From assembly GCA_013288945.1 (NCBI GenBank), contig JABDAZ010000015.1:1-57126 (forward strand): DNA of 57,126 nucleotides, given 5' to 3'. This document shows, piece by piece, positions 31,423 through 38,679 of the stretch. Every line of letters begins with the position of its first letter. Position 1 is the first letter of the stretch. A program made the position numbers and the translations under genes. The notes beneath the pieces are model-generated. The model had not been told where the DNA came from. It saw only the letters and a program-made list of their open reading frames with translations, and did not search any database. Source of the stretch: Bacteroidota bacterium (GTDB taxonomy: Bacteria > Bacteroidota > Bacteroidia > Chitinophagales > Chitinophagaceae).

Positions 31423-32217
31423 ATGGAAGCGATAGAAGAACAACACAATTTTAAATCATACCTGAAAAAGAAATTTACCGGCACCGGTGATTCTATTTTT
31501 TTTGCTGCACGTTTTTTTAAAGAAGTTTTTCGTGGCCGTTTTCAATGGCAGGAATTTTTAAACCAATGCTACATGATTGGTTATAAATCTGTGCCTTTAA
31601 TTGGCCTTACCGGTTTTATAATGGGGCTTGTACTAACGTTGCAATCAAGGCCGTCACTTGCTGAGTTTGGCGCTGAATCATTGCTTCCGGGAATGGTTTC
31701 AAATTCTCTTGTGATAGAAATTGGCCCTGTAATTACTGCATTAATATGCGCAGGAAATATTGGTTCGCGCATTGGTGCAGAATTAGGGTCGATGAAAGTA
31801 ACTGAGCAGATTGATGCGATGGAAGTTTCTGCGATTAATCCTTATAAATATTTAGTTGTAACGCGCGTGCTTGCAACTACGTTTATGATTCCCGTGTTGG
31901 TAATTTATACGGATGCCATTGGTTTTTTTGGTGGCTATGTTGCGATGAATATTCATAGTGATATTTCTTTCTTTCATTTTTTTTCAGCAGCGCTTGCAAA
32001 AGTTTATTTCACTGATATTATTCCAGCATTAACGAAGTCCGTTTTCTTTGGTTTTGCTATCGGGATTATTGGTTGTTATAAAGGTTACCGCGTTACTGGC
32101 GGCACCGAAAGTGTAGGCCGGGCGGCCAATTCAGCGGTTGTTGCCGCATCGCTTGCAGTGTTTGTTATAGATATGATTGCAGTACAAATAACAGATTTAT
32201 TTCAAAAACATGGGTAA
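31423..32217 (+). CDS. MlaE-family lipid ABC transporter permease
   Basis: This 264-residue inner-membrane protein has five to six membrane segments and the MlaE signatures 'GLTGFIMGLVLTLQS' near residue 65 and 'CAGNIGSRIGAELGSMKVTE' near residue 110. It is the permease of an MCE-type system that moves phospholipids between the membranes. The ATPase gene overlaps by 8 bp and the MCE protein gene follows, which gives the usual E-F-D order. MlaB and MlaC genes are absent from the cluster, as is usual outside Proteobacteria. Confidence 0.92.
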   Translation: MEAIEEQHNFKSYLKKKFTGTGDSIFFAARFFKEVFRGRFQWQEFLNQCYMIGYKSVPLIGLTGFIMGLVLTLQSRPSLAEFGAESLLPGMVSNSLVIEIGPVITALICAGNIGSRIGAELGSMKVTEQIDAMEVSAINPYKYLVVTRVLATTFMIPVLVIYTDAIGFFGGYVAMNIHSDISFFHFFSAALAKVYFTDIIPALTKSVFFGFAIGIIGCYKGYRVTGGTESVGRAANSAVVAASLAVFVIDMIAVQITDLFQKHG

Positions 32218-32980
32218 CGAAGAAACAGAAATACAAACAGCTTCAACAGAGAATGAAAATCTTATTGAGATTAAAGGGTTGCATAAATCTTTTAACCACA
32301 ATGTTATTCTAAATGGTGTTGATTTAAAAGTTAAGAAAGGTGAGAACGTTGTTGTGCTTGGAAAATCCGGCGCGGGAAAATCAGTATTAATAAAATGCCT
32401 TGTTGGTTTGGTTGAACCAGATGAAGGGCAGGTTTTTGTTTTTGGAAAAGAAATATCAACACTAAATTATAAAGACCTTAATGAAACAAGAATAAAAATT
32501 GGTTTTCTTTTTCAAAATGCAGCGCTCTACGATTCAATGACAGTGCGGGAAAATTTAGATTTTCCACTAAAGCACCACAACAGGAATTTATCGCGTGAAG
32601 AAAGAGAAAAAATTATTATTAAAGAACTGGAAGATGTTGGGTTAAAAGATTCAATTGATAAAATGCCATCCGAATTATCTGGTGGAATGAGCAAAAGAAT
32701 CGGCCTTGCAAGAACATTAATATTAAAGCCCGACATCATGTTGTATGACGAACCAACAACTGGCCTCGATACTGCAACATCAAAAGAAATAAGCGCATTA
32801 ATATTGGAAATGCAGAAGAAAAATAATATTTCTTCCATCATTATTACACACGATATGACTTGCGCAAAAACAACGGCAGACAGAATTGTGATGCTTAAAG
32901 AAGGTAAAATTATTGCTGAAGGATCTTATGAAGAACTGCAGCATTCAGATGACGAATGGATAAAATCTTTTTTTGACTAA
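32210..32980 (+). CDS. MlaF-family lipid ABC transporter ATPase
   Basis: This 256-residue ATPase has Walker A (GKSGAGKS) near residue 54, the Q-loop in 'FLFQNAALYDSMTVREN', the signature LSGGMSKRIG near residue 157, Walker B (IMLYDEP) and the H-loop 'IIITHDM'. LSGGM and the 'ALYDSMTV' segment are typical of MlaF. It should power the MlaE-like permease, with which its gene overlaps by 8 bp. The first 20 residues are a non-conserved Glu/Thr-rich extension. Confidence 0.94.
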   Translation: MGNEETEIQTASTENENLIEIKGLHKSFNHNVILNGVDLKVKKGENVVVLGKSGAGKSVLIKCLVGLVEPDEGQVFVFGKEISTLNYKDLNETRIKIGFLFQNAALYDSMTVRENLDFPLKHHNRNLSREEREKIIIKELEDVGLKDSIDKMPSELSGGMSKRIGLARTLILKPDIMLYDEPTTGLDTATSKEISALILEMQKKNNISSIIITHDMTCAKTTADRIVMLKEGKIIAEGSYEELQHSDDEWIKSFFD

Positions 32981-32996
32981 CATAATATTATTACAA

Positions 32997-33743
32997 ATGA
33001 AAAAGGAATCTGGCGCAAAATGGAAATTGGGATTGTTTACAACCATCGGTTTATTATTGCTGGTTGCAACCATTTATTTTATTGGTAAACAAAAAAATAT
33101 TTTTGGTCAAACCTTCCGTGTAAAATCTGCATTCAGTAATGTAAGCGGGCTGAAAGTGGGTAACAACGTGCGTTTCGGCGGTATTACCATTGGCACTGTT
33201 GATGATATCCAGCTTACAACAGATACATCTGTAATTGTAAGTATGATACTTCAAAAAAGTGTGCAGCACTTTATAAAAAAAGATGCAACAGCAAGCATCG
33301 GTTCCGATGGTTTGATGGGCGATAAAGTAATTGTTATCTCGCCCGGCACTTATACTGAAAAAGAAATTATTGATAATGATATGCTCGCAACACATGCGCC
33401 TGTTGAAACAGATCAGATTATGGCGAGCTTAAAAGTTTCTGCAGATAATGCCGCGATTATAACGCAGCAACTTGCGCAGATAACTTACAAGATTAATAAT
33501 GGCAAAGGTGCACTTTCAAAAATATTGGCAGATTCAACTTTTGCAAATAACATTACGCATACCATGACGAACCTTAAAAAAAGTTCCGAAGGTTTGAATG
33601 AAAACATGGAAGCTGCAAAACATAATTTTTTATTGCGCGGTTATTTTAAAAAGAAAGAAAAAGAGAAAAAGAAAAAAGAAGAAGAAGCTGCTAAAGAAAA
33701 ACAAGATGACAAAAAAGATACTAAAAAAGAAAAAAATAAATAG
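32997..33743 (+). CDS. MlaD-family MCE protein with a charged C-terminal tail
   Basis: This 248-residue protein has an N-terminal membrane anchor (about residues 10-30) and one MCE domain ('VKSAFSNVSGLKVGNNVRFGG' region, then 'DGLMGDKVIVISPG'). A helical part (residues 140-210) follows. The last 35 residues are almost only Lys, Glu and Asp. MlaD-type proteins form hexameric rings that carry lipids in the periplasm. I chose the ATG at 32997; a TTG at 32973 would overlap the ATPase gene and add a hydrophobic octapeptide. The polyelectrolyte tail is unusual and may reflect low-complexity growth. Confidence 0.9.
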   Translation: MKKESGAKWKLGLFTTIGLLLLVATIYFIGKQKNIFGQTFRVKSAFSNVSGLKVGNNVRFGGITIGTVDDIQLTTDTSVIVSMILQKSVQHFIKKDATASIGSDGLMGDKVIVISPGTYTEKEIIDNDMLATHAPVETDQIMASLKVSADNAAIITQQLAQITYKINNGKGALSKILADSTFANNITHTMTNLKKSSEGLNENMEAAKHNFLLRGYFKKKEKEKKKKEEEAAKEKQDDKKDTKKEKNK

Positions 33744-33935
33744 AGCAATACATTATTAATGATGTACATTTTATTCAAAATAATTTTTTAATCCGTAATG
33801 CCGATTTCAGGTTGTGACGTTAATGATTTAATTTTATTAATAACTAACAACATATTTCTGCAAACTTGAGAACAGGTTTTTGATTTTTTTAAAATTAAAT
33901 TTCAAATAGCTTGTTTTGCTGAAAAAAAACTCGCT

Positions 33936-35351
33936 ATGACATTCAATTTTTCGGAAAAAATAAGAGCCGGTTACCTTACAGCTTTTATACTTCTTTTAAT
34001 ATCATACGGGCTTACATTTTATACCACACATGATCTTTCCAAACAAAATACAGTGGTTAACCATACCAATGTAATTATTACAAAAATTGAAAGGCTTGAA
34101 TCTGCTGTAAAGGATGCTGAGATTGGGTTTCGTGGATACGTCTTAATGAAAGATGAAAAATTTTTAGCGCCATATTATTCAAGCAAAAATAATACGGAAG
34201 AGATTTATATTTTCTTAGATTCTGTTTTCAAAAAAACAGGCTTCGATCAATTACAACTGGACAGGCTTTCTTACTTACACCAACTTACAAACGAAGAATT
34301 TTCAACCATCAGCCAAACGATTAGTGATTTTAAAGGGCTTGATATGAACATGACAGATTCATTAAAGCAACAAGGTTATCATGCAAAAAAAGTAATGGAT
34401 TCTATTCGTTTTATTGCAGGCTTGATGAAGGAACATGAAAACAGTATGCTTGATAAAAGAACTGGCAAAGTAAAATCTGCAGCAACTGCAATTAAGGTTA
34501 TCAATTTTGCTTCGCTTATTATTGCGATACTTATTGCTGCATATTCCGTAATTTCTTTTAATGCAGAAAATAAAGCGAGAAAAGAAGCTGCAAAAAAAAC
34601 AGAAGAATATAAAAAAAGACTGGAAGAACGTGTGCTCGATTTAAAGAAAGCAAACCAGGAACTGGTATCATTAAGAAGCATGGAAAAATTTGCAACCACA
34701 GGACGGCTTGCACGTATTATTGCGCATGAAATCAGAAACCCTTTAACCAATATTGGTTTAGCTGCAGATCAATTAAAAAGTGAATTGCCAGAAAATGAAG
34801 ATGCAACCATGTTGCTTGAAATGATTAACAGGAACGGCACGCGCATTAATCAATTAATAACTGATTTACTGAGTTCAACAAAATTTTCGGAATTAAATTA
34901 TGAATCAACATCTATTAATGAATTGCTTGATCAGGCACTTGAATTAGCAAACGATCGGTTGCAATTAAAAAAGATTACTGTTCAAAAAAATTATTCGAAA
35001 GATTTGTGCGATATAAAAGTTGATAAAGAAAAAATTAAAATCGCGTTTTTAAATATTATTGTAAACGCTATAGAAGCAATGCCAAATGAAAGAGGATTGT
35101 TGCGTTTAAAAACACAAAGCAAAGAAAATACCTGCATCATTACCATTACTGATAATGGAACCGGCATGGATAAAGAAACTACATCTAAATTATTTGAACC
35201 GTACTTTACTAATAAATCAAAAGGAAACGGATTGGGATTAACGAATACGCAAAACATTATACTTAATCATAAAGGAACGATTGAAGTTGAAAGTGATTTG
35301 GGCAAAGGCTCTTCATTTATTATTACATTGGGTTCACCAGAAAATGCATAA
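33936..35351 (+). CDS. CHASE3-type sensor histidine kinase
   Basis: This 471-residue kinase has a membrane segment at about residues 12-30 and a helical periplasmic CHASE3-like domain (35-180, 'IERLESAVKDAEIGFRGYVL'). A second membrane segment lies at 187-207 and a coiled coil at 215-250. HisKA has its phosphorylated His near residue 264 in IIAHEIRNPL, and HATPase_c carries 'NIIVNAIEAMP', 'DNGTGMD' and 'GNGLGLT'. No receiver domain is present. Two response regulator genes lie within 1.3 kb, one on each strand, and either could be the partner. An AT-rich terminator directly follows the stop codon. Confidence 0.93.
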   Translation: MTFNFSEKIRAGYLTAFILLLISYGLTFYTTHDLSKQNTVVNHTNVIITKIERLESAVKDAEIGFRGYVLMKDEKFLAPYYSSKNNTEEIYIFLDSVFKKTGFDQLQLDRLSYLHQLTNEEFSTISQTISDFKGLDMNMTDSLKQQGYHAKKVMDSIRFIAGLMKEHENSMLDKRTGKVKSAATAIKVINFASLIIAILIAAYSVISFNAENKARKEAAKKTEEYKKRLEERVLDLKKANQELVSLRSMEKFATTGRLARIIAHEIRNPLTNIGLAADQLKSELPENEDATMLLEMINRNGTRINQLITDLLSSTKFSELNYESTSINELLDQALELANDRLQLKKITVQKNYSKDLCDIKVDKEKIKIAFLNIIVNAIEAMPNERGLLRLKTQSKENTCIITITDNGTGMDKETTSKLFEPYFTNKSKGNGLGLTNTQNIILNHKGTIEVESDLGKGSSFIITLGSPENA

Positions 35352-35369
35352 ATGAACTTTTGTTCATTT
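35350..35369 (+). terminator. Compact terminator at the kinase stop codon
   Basis: AAATGAAC (35350-35357) and GTTCATTT (35362-35369) form an exact 8-bp stem with a TTTT loop and trailing T residues. The left arm overlaps the stop codon of the CHASE3 kinase gene. Confidence 0.7.
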
Positions 35370-35380
35370 TATTAACAGGC

Positions 35381-35422
35381 ATAAAAAAAACCTTCCTTCA
35401 GTATTTCACCAAAGCGAAGGTT
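35381..35422 (-). terminator. Terminator of the lmo0937/csbD operon, with an outer stem
   Basis: On the minus strand AACCTTC (from 35422) pairs with GAAGGTT (ending 35389) and is followed by a U-run. An outer pair, ACAGGC (35375-35380) and GCCTGT (35427-35432), encloses it, so the folded RNA has two nested stems. It lies 34 bp past the csbD stop codon. Confidence 0.7.
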
Positions 35423-35455
35423 CTGCGCCTGTAAAAGGTTTCAGAGTACTATTTG

Positions 35456-35647
35456 TTACAGGCTTTCAATCCAACTTTTTACATCTTCTTTTGTCTTTCC
35501 AGTTTTTTGCTGCAGTTTCCCGAGCAACTCTTCATCTTTTCCTTCCTCAAACAAAAGATCATCATCAGTGAGATGTGAATATTGTTGTTTAATTTTTCCT
35601 TTCACTTCGTTCCATGTTCCGGTTAATTTAAGTTTCCAGCTTTCCAT
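35456..35647 (-). CDS. CsbD family stress protein
   Basis: This 63-residue soluble protein fits CsbD: 'LKLTGTWNEVKGKIKQQYSH' at residues 6-25, then 'DDDLLFEEGKDEELLGKLQQ' and 'GKTKEDVKSWIESL' at the end. CsbD is a sigma-B-controlled general stress protein in Bacillus. In Bacteroidota it is common and of unknown function. I chose the ATG at 35647, since an upstream in-frame ATG would add 13 non-conserved residues. It follows the 49-residue membrane protein gene by 28 bp. Confidence 0.88.
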   Translation of the reverse strand: MESWKLKLTGTWNEVKGKIKQQYSHLTDDDLLFEEGKDEELLGKLQQKTGKTKEDVKSWIESL

Positions 35648-35675
35648 ACTTTTAATTTTAAAGTAAAAAAATTTA

Positions 35676-35825
35676 TCAGGCGGCACCGCGAATTACTCTT
35701 AATAAAATAGCAACTACTGCAATAACCAATAAAATGTGGATCAAGCCACCAGCCTGGTATCCAAAATATCCGATGGCCCAGAATATTATTAATACGACTG
35801 CAATTAAATAAAGTAAATTTCCCAT
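35676..35825 (-). CDS. Tiny lmo0937-type membrane protein
   Basis: This 49-residue protein begins MGNLLYLIAVVLIIFWAIGY and continues FGYQAGGLIHILLVIAVVAI before LLRVIRGAA. Two hydrophobic segments (residues 4-20 and 28-43) surround the Gly-Tyr-Gln-Ala-Gly-Gly turn, which is the pattern of the lmo0937/DUF5670 family. It is short but clearly coding. It lies upstream of csbD on the same strand, and such proteins recur beside CsbD and YtxH genes. A TTGGCA element lies 61 bp upstream of the start. The function is unknown. Confidence 0.88.
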   Translation of the reverse strand: MGNLLYLIAVVLIIFWAIGYFGYQAGGLIHILLVIAVVAILLRVIRGAA

Positions 35826-35870
35826 AATAAACGTTTTTTAGATTGTTTTAAAATGTATAAGCGGTATAAT

Positions 35871-35886
35871 ATAAATAACCTGCCAA
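35871..35886 (-). promoter_or_regulatory. TTGGCA-type upstream element of the lmo0937/csbD operon
   Basis: On the minus strand this reads TTGGCAGGTTATTTAT. TTGGCA begins 61 bp before the ATG at 35825, the same distance as at 38187 for the YXWGXW gene. It shares TTGGCA-N3-TATT with that site. Confidence 0.45.
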
Positions 35887-35996
35887 ATTACTGATAGACG
35901 CAAACCCGCATCTGTTAAGAGTTTACAAAAAATCTTAAGCGTTATTATGTAAATAAAACCGCCCCACATTGTGGAATTATTTCTACAATGTAGATT

Positions 35997-36371
35997 TTAC
36001 TGCTTTGAAATTACCATATCAACAGTGGTGTTGATAATTGATTTTGTAAATGGTTTACCAATAAAATAATCTGCGCCTTCACGCAATGCAGCTTGTTTTT
36101 CTACAGGAGAATCGTAAGCGGTTATTAATATAATTTTTATGGAAGGATAATTTTTTTTAACGTGCTTAATAAAGTCGACGCCCAATCCATCTGGCAAATG
36201 GTTATCAAGAAACAATATGGATGGCGCTTCTTTTTTTAAAGCAAGCTCAGCATCCATAAGCGTATTCACATATTTAGGTACGAGGTTTCTTTGTTTTAAA
36301 ATGACACTTAATAAATAACAAATATCTATTTCGTCATCCACAATTAAAACCTTTTCGGTTTTATCATTCAT
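35997..36371 (-). CDS. Single-domain response regulator (receiver only)
   Basis: This 124-residue protein is a stand-alone receiver. It has the acidic pocket DDE at residues 12-14, phosphoacceptor Asp56 in FLDNHLP, Thr in 'ILITAYDS' near residue 83 and Lys near residue 105 in IGKPF. There is no output domain, so it would act by protein contact or in a phosphorelay. It sits between a CHASE3 kinase gene and a sigma-54 activator gene and is divergent from the latter. Confidence 0.93.
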   Translation of the reverse strand: MNDKTEKVLIVDDEIDICYLLSVILKQRNLVPKYVNTLMDAELALKKEAPSILFLDNHLPDGLGVDFIKHVKKNYPSIKIILITAYDSPVEKQAALREGADYFIGKPFTKSIINTTVDMVISKQ

Positions 36372-36588
36372 TTTATTCTGGCACTTTATTGGTATTTAAG
36401 ATCAATATAATTTGAAAAGATATTATAAATGCCGCAATTAATAAGCCACTTTAAATTTGTCGGCCATATTTCATAAGTGTATTCATATATGTTAACAACT
36501 GACTATTTTTTACAGGTATAAAAATTGGTATTACTTATACGATAACAAAACTTTTAATTAATATTACTATTGACAAATTCTGCTTTTT

Positions 36589-37992
36589 ATGAAGAAAAGG
36601 ATATTGATAATTGATGATGACGTTGATATATGCAGTTTGATGAGCAGGTTTTTAACCAAAAACGGATATGAAACAGATACTGCACAAACTGCAAATAAAG
36701 GGCTTGCAAAAGTAAAAGAATCTTTTTTTGACATTGTATTTTGCGACTACCGGCTTGGTGATAAAGATGGCAGCGAAGTATTAACTGCAATAAAAGAAAT
36801 GAGCCCGACAACAATTGTTTTGATAATCACCGGCTATTCGGATATTAAAACTGCTGTGAATGTTATTAAGCTTGGTGCATACGATTACATTACAAAACCA
36901 TTAATACCTGATGAAGTTTTGAATGTAATTACAAACTCATTAAGCCATCCGTTTTCTATTAATGAAAATGCAAAAGATGATGCAGGCACATCAAAAAAAG
37001 AAAAGTCATCTCACAATTTTAATAATACTTTTTATGTTGGCAAATCTGGCCCAACTAAAGAATTGTATAAGCAAATAGAAATTGTTGCGCCAACCAATTA
37101 TAGCATTATTTTATACGGTGAAAGTGGAACAGGTAAAGAAGTAATTGCAAAAACCGTTCATGAATATAGTGATAGAAAAGACAAACCTTTTATTGCGATG
37201 GATTGCGGTACAATTTCAAAAGAATTATCTGGCAGTGAATTGTTCGGGCATGTGAAAGGCGCGTTCACCGGTGCATTGAATGATAAAGAAGGGCATTTTG
37301 AATTGGCAAATGGCGGCACTTTATTTTTGGATGAAGTTGCCAATCTTTCATACGATATACAAGCTGCATTATTAAGAGTAATTCAGGAAAGAAAATTTAA
37401 ACGCGTTGGCGGAACAAAAGAAATGCATTCTGATGTGCGTATCATTGTTGCATCCAACGAAAATTTGCAACAGGCTTATCAAAAAGGAAAATTCAGGGAA
37501 GATTTATATCACCGCTTTAATGAGTTTTCTATTAACCTTCCGCCATTAAGAAAAAGGCGCGATGATATTGAACCGCTTGCTAATTTCTTTCTTGAAAAAA
37601 CAAATACAGAACTCGGAAAAAACATTGATGGATTTGAAGATAATGTGATACAATTGTTTTTAAACTATCCATGGCCAGGCAATTTGCGCGAAATGAGAAA
37701 TGTAGTAAGAAGGGCTGTGCTGCTGACTTCTGACGGAAAAATTTCTGACAAAACATTGCCATATGAAATAACAAATTTCAATGAATCATTTAGAAATGAT
37801 GAAGCATCTGCAGTTGCAGAAAATTCTTTTAGTTCAGATTCATCTGACTTAAAAAATACGACTGCAAAAGCAGAATACCAGGCAATTATTAATGTATTAA
37901 AAGAAGTAAATAATAATAAAACAAAGGCTGCCGAAATTTTAAATATCGATAGAAAAACTTTGTACAATAAAATAAAAAATTACGAGAAATGA
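36589..37992 (+). CDS. Sigma-54-dependent response regulator (NtrC family)
   Basis: This 467-residue activator has a receiver (DDD at residues 9-11, Asp53 in FCDYRLGD, Lys near 103). The AAA+ domain carries Walker A GESGTGKE at 177-184, GAFTGA at 224-229, Walker B 'GGTLFLDEV' and 'RVIQERKFKRVGG'. The C-terminal Fis-type helix-turn-helix has 'NNNKTKAAEILNIDRKTLYN'. GAFTGA is the loop that touches sigma-54, so it should activate RpoN promoters. Three stress-type units nearby carry a TTGGCA element that could be its targets; this is inference. A strong terminator follows. Confidence 0.95.
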   Translation: MKKRILIIDDDVDICSLMSRFLTKNGYETDTAQTANKGLAKVKESFFDIVFCDYRLGDKDGSEVLTAIKEMSPTTIVLIITGYSDIKTAVNVIKLGAYDYITKPLIPDEVLNVITNSLSHPFSINENAKDDAGTSKKEKSSHNFNNTFYVGKSGPTKELYKQIEIVAPTNYSIILYGESGTGKEVIAKTVHEYSDRKDKPFIAMDCGTISKELSGSELFGHVKGAFTGALNDKEGHFELANGGTLFLDEVANLSYDIQAALLRVIQERKFKRVGGTKEMHSDVRIIVASNENLQQAYQKGKFREDLYHRFNEFSINLPPLRKRRDDIEPLANFFLEKTNTELGKNIDGFEDNVIQLFLNYPWPGNLREMRNVVRRAVLLTSDGKISDKTLPYEITNFNESFRNDEASAVAENSFSSDSSDLKNTTAKAEYQAIINVLKEVNNNKTKAAEILNIDRKTLYNKIKNYEK

Positions 37993-38015
37993 TATTTAGC
38001 AATTAATATCTTAAT

Positions 38016-38048
38016 AAAAAAAGCTGATTGAATAAGTCAGCTTTTTTT
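38016..38048 (+). terminator. Terminator after the sigma-54 activator gene
   Basis: Arms AAAAAAAGCTGA (38016-38027) and TCAGCTTTTTTT (38037-38048) pair exactly over 12 bp with a 9-base loop and a T-run. It lies 24 bp past the stop codon. Confidence 0.9.
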
Positions 38049-38186
38049 ATTTTAAACTCATTAATAAACTGATTATTTTTTCTACAATTATCTTTTATAA
38101 ATTCTGATTTTTATTTTTAAAATTTAATAATTGCATTTATAATCTTCTTTTGTTAAGCGATGATAAATCATAAAAATTCTATTGCG

Positions 38187-38202
38187 TTGGCACACTATTC
38201 GT
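38187..38202 (+). promoter_or_regulatory. TTGGCAC-type promoter element of the YXWGXW gene (possible RpoN site)
   Basis: The sequence TTGGCACACTATTCGT has a perfect -24 element (TTGGCAC). A GG-N10-GT spacing replaces the consensus GG-N10-GC. It lies 61 bp before the ATG at 38248 and directly downstream of an NtrC-family activator gene. Confidence 0.5.
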
Positions 38203-38247
38203 TTATTATAATCGCGAGAATTATTAATAAACTTAAAATCACAGGAT

Positions 38248-38538
38248 ATGAAAAAACGAATATTATTTGCGGTTATTATTGCATGCACATTTGCAGCAAC
38301 ATCATGTACGGTTGAAGGCGGCTACGTAACAGAGCGACCCGGCGAAGTAGTATACGCAAGGCCAGTTGCACCCGGCCCAGGTTATTTATGGATTGACGGA
38401 GACTGGTTTTGGAGCGGTGGAAGATACGTGTGGCATGAAGGGCATTGGGACAGGCCAAGAGGCGGCCGCGCATGGGTTGGCGGTGGATGGCATCAAGGCC
38501 CTCGCGGATGGAGATGGCAACGCGGACATTGGAGATAA
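38248..38538 (+). CDS. YXWGXW repeat-containing lipoprotein
   Basis: This 96-residue protein has a lipoprotein signal (Cys20 in ATSCTV) and a tail of short Trp/Gly/Arg repeats: 'WIDGDWFWSGGRYVWHEGHW' near residue 48, then 'WVGGGWHQGPRGWRWQRGHW'. This fits the YXWGXW repeat family found in periplasm-facing lipoproteins. It is small, basic and aromatic, and its role is unknown. It is monocistronic, with a TTGGCAC element upstream and a strong terminator downstream. Confidence 0.88.
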   Translation: MKKRILFAVIIACTFAATSCTVEGGYVTERPGEVVYARPVAPGPGYLWIDGDWFWSGGRYVWHEGHWDRPRGGRAWVGGGWHQGPRGWRWQRGHWR

Positions 38539-38573
38539 AAATTTCTTTTATTAATAAGTAAAAAGAAAATAGT

Positions 38574-38609
38574 AAAGGTTGTAAGAAATGATTTCTTCTT
38601 ACAACCTTT
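38574..38609. terminator. Terminator after the YXWGXW gene
   Basis: AAAGGTTGTAAGAA (38574-38587) and TTCTTACAACCTTT (38596-38609) form an exact 14-bp stem with an 8-base loop. The flanking A and T runs let it act in both directions, so it may also serve the convergent sedolisin gene. Confidence 0.9.
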
Positions 38610-38679
38610 TATTTTGAATGATTAATGAACAATCAATCACACAAATTCACATCAATTTTAATTTTTTCCTTTTCAATTT

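Noticed and set aside
35375-35432. A structured regulatory RNA or riboswitch
   Set aside because: The nested stems are explained by a terminator of the minus-strand csbD unit; no known riboswitch motif is visible.
36376-36392. CTGGCACTTTATTGGT as an RpoN site before the sigma-54 activator gene
   Set aside because: The -12 half is one base too close and reads TTGGT; the site is also more than 200 bp from the start codon.
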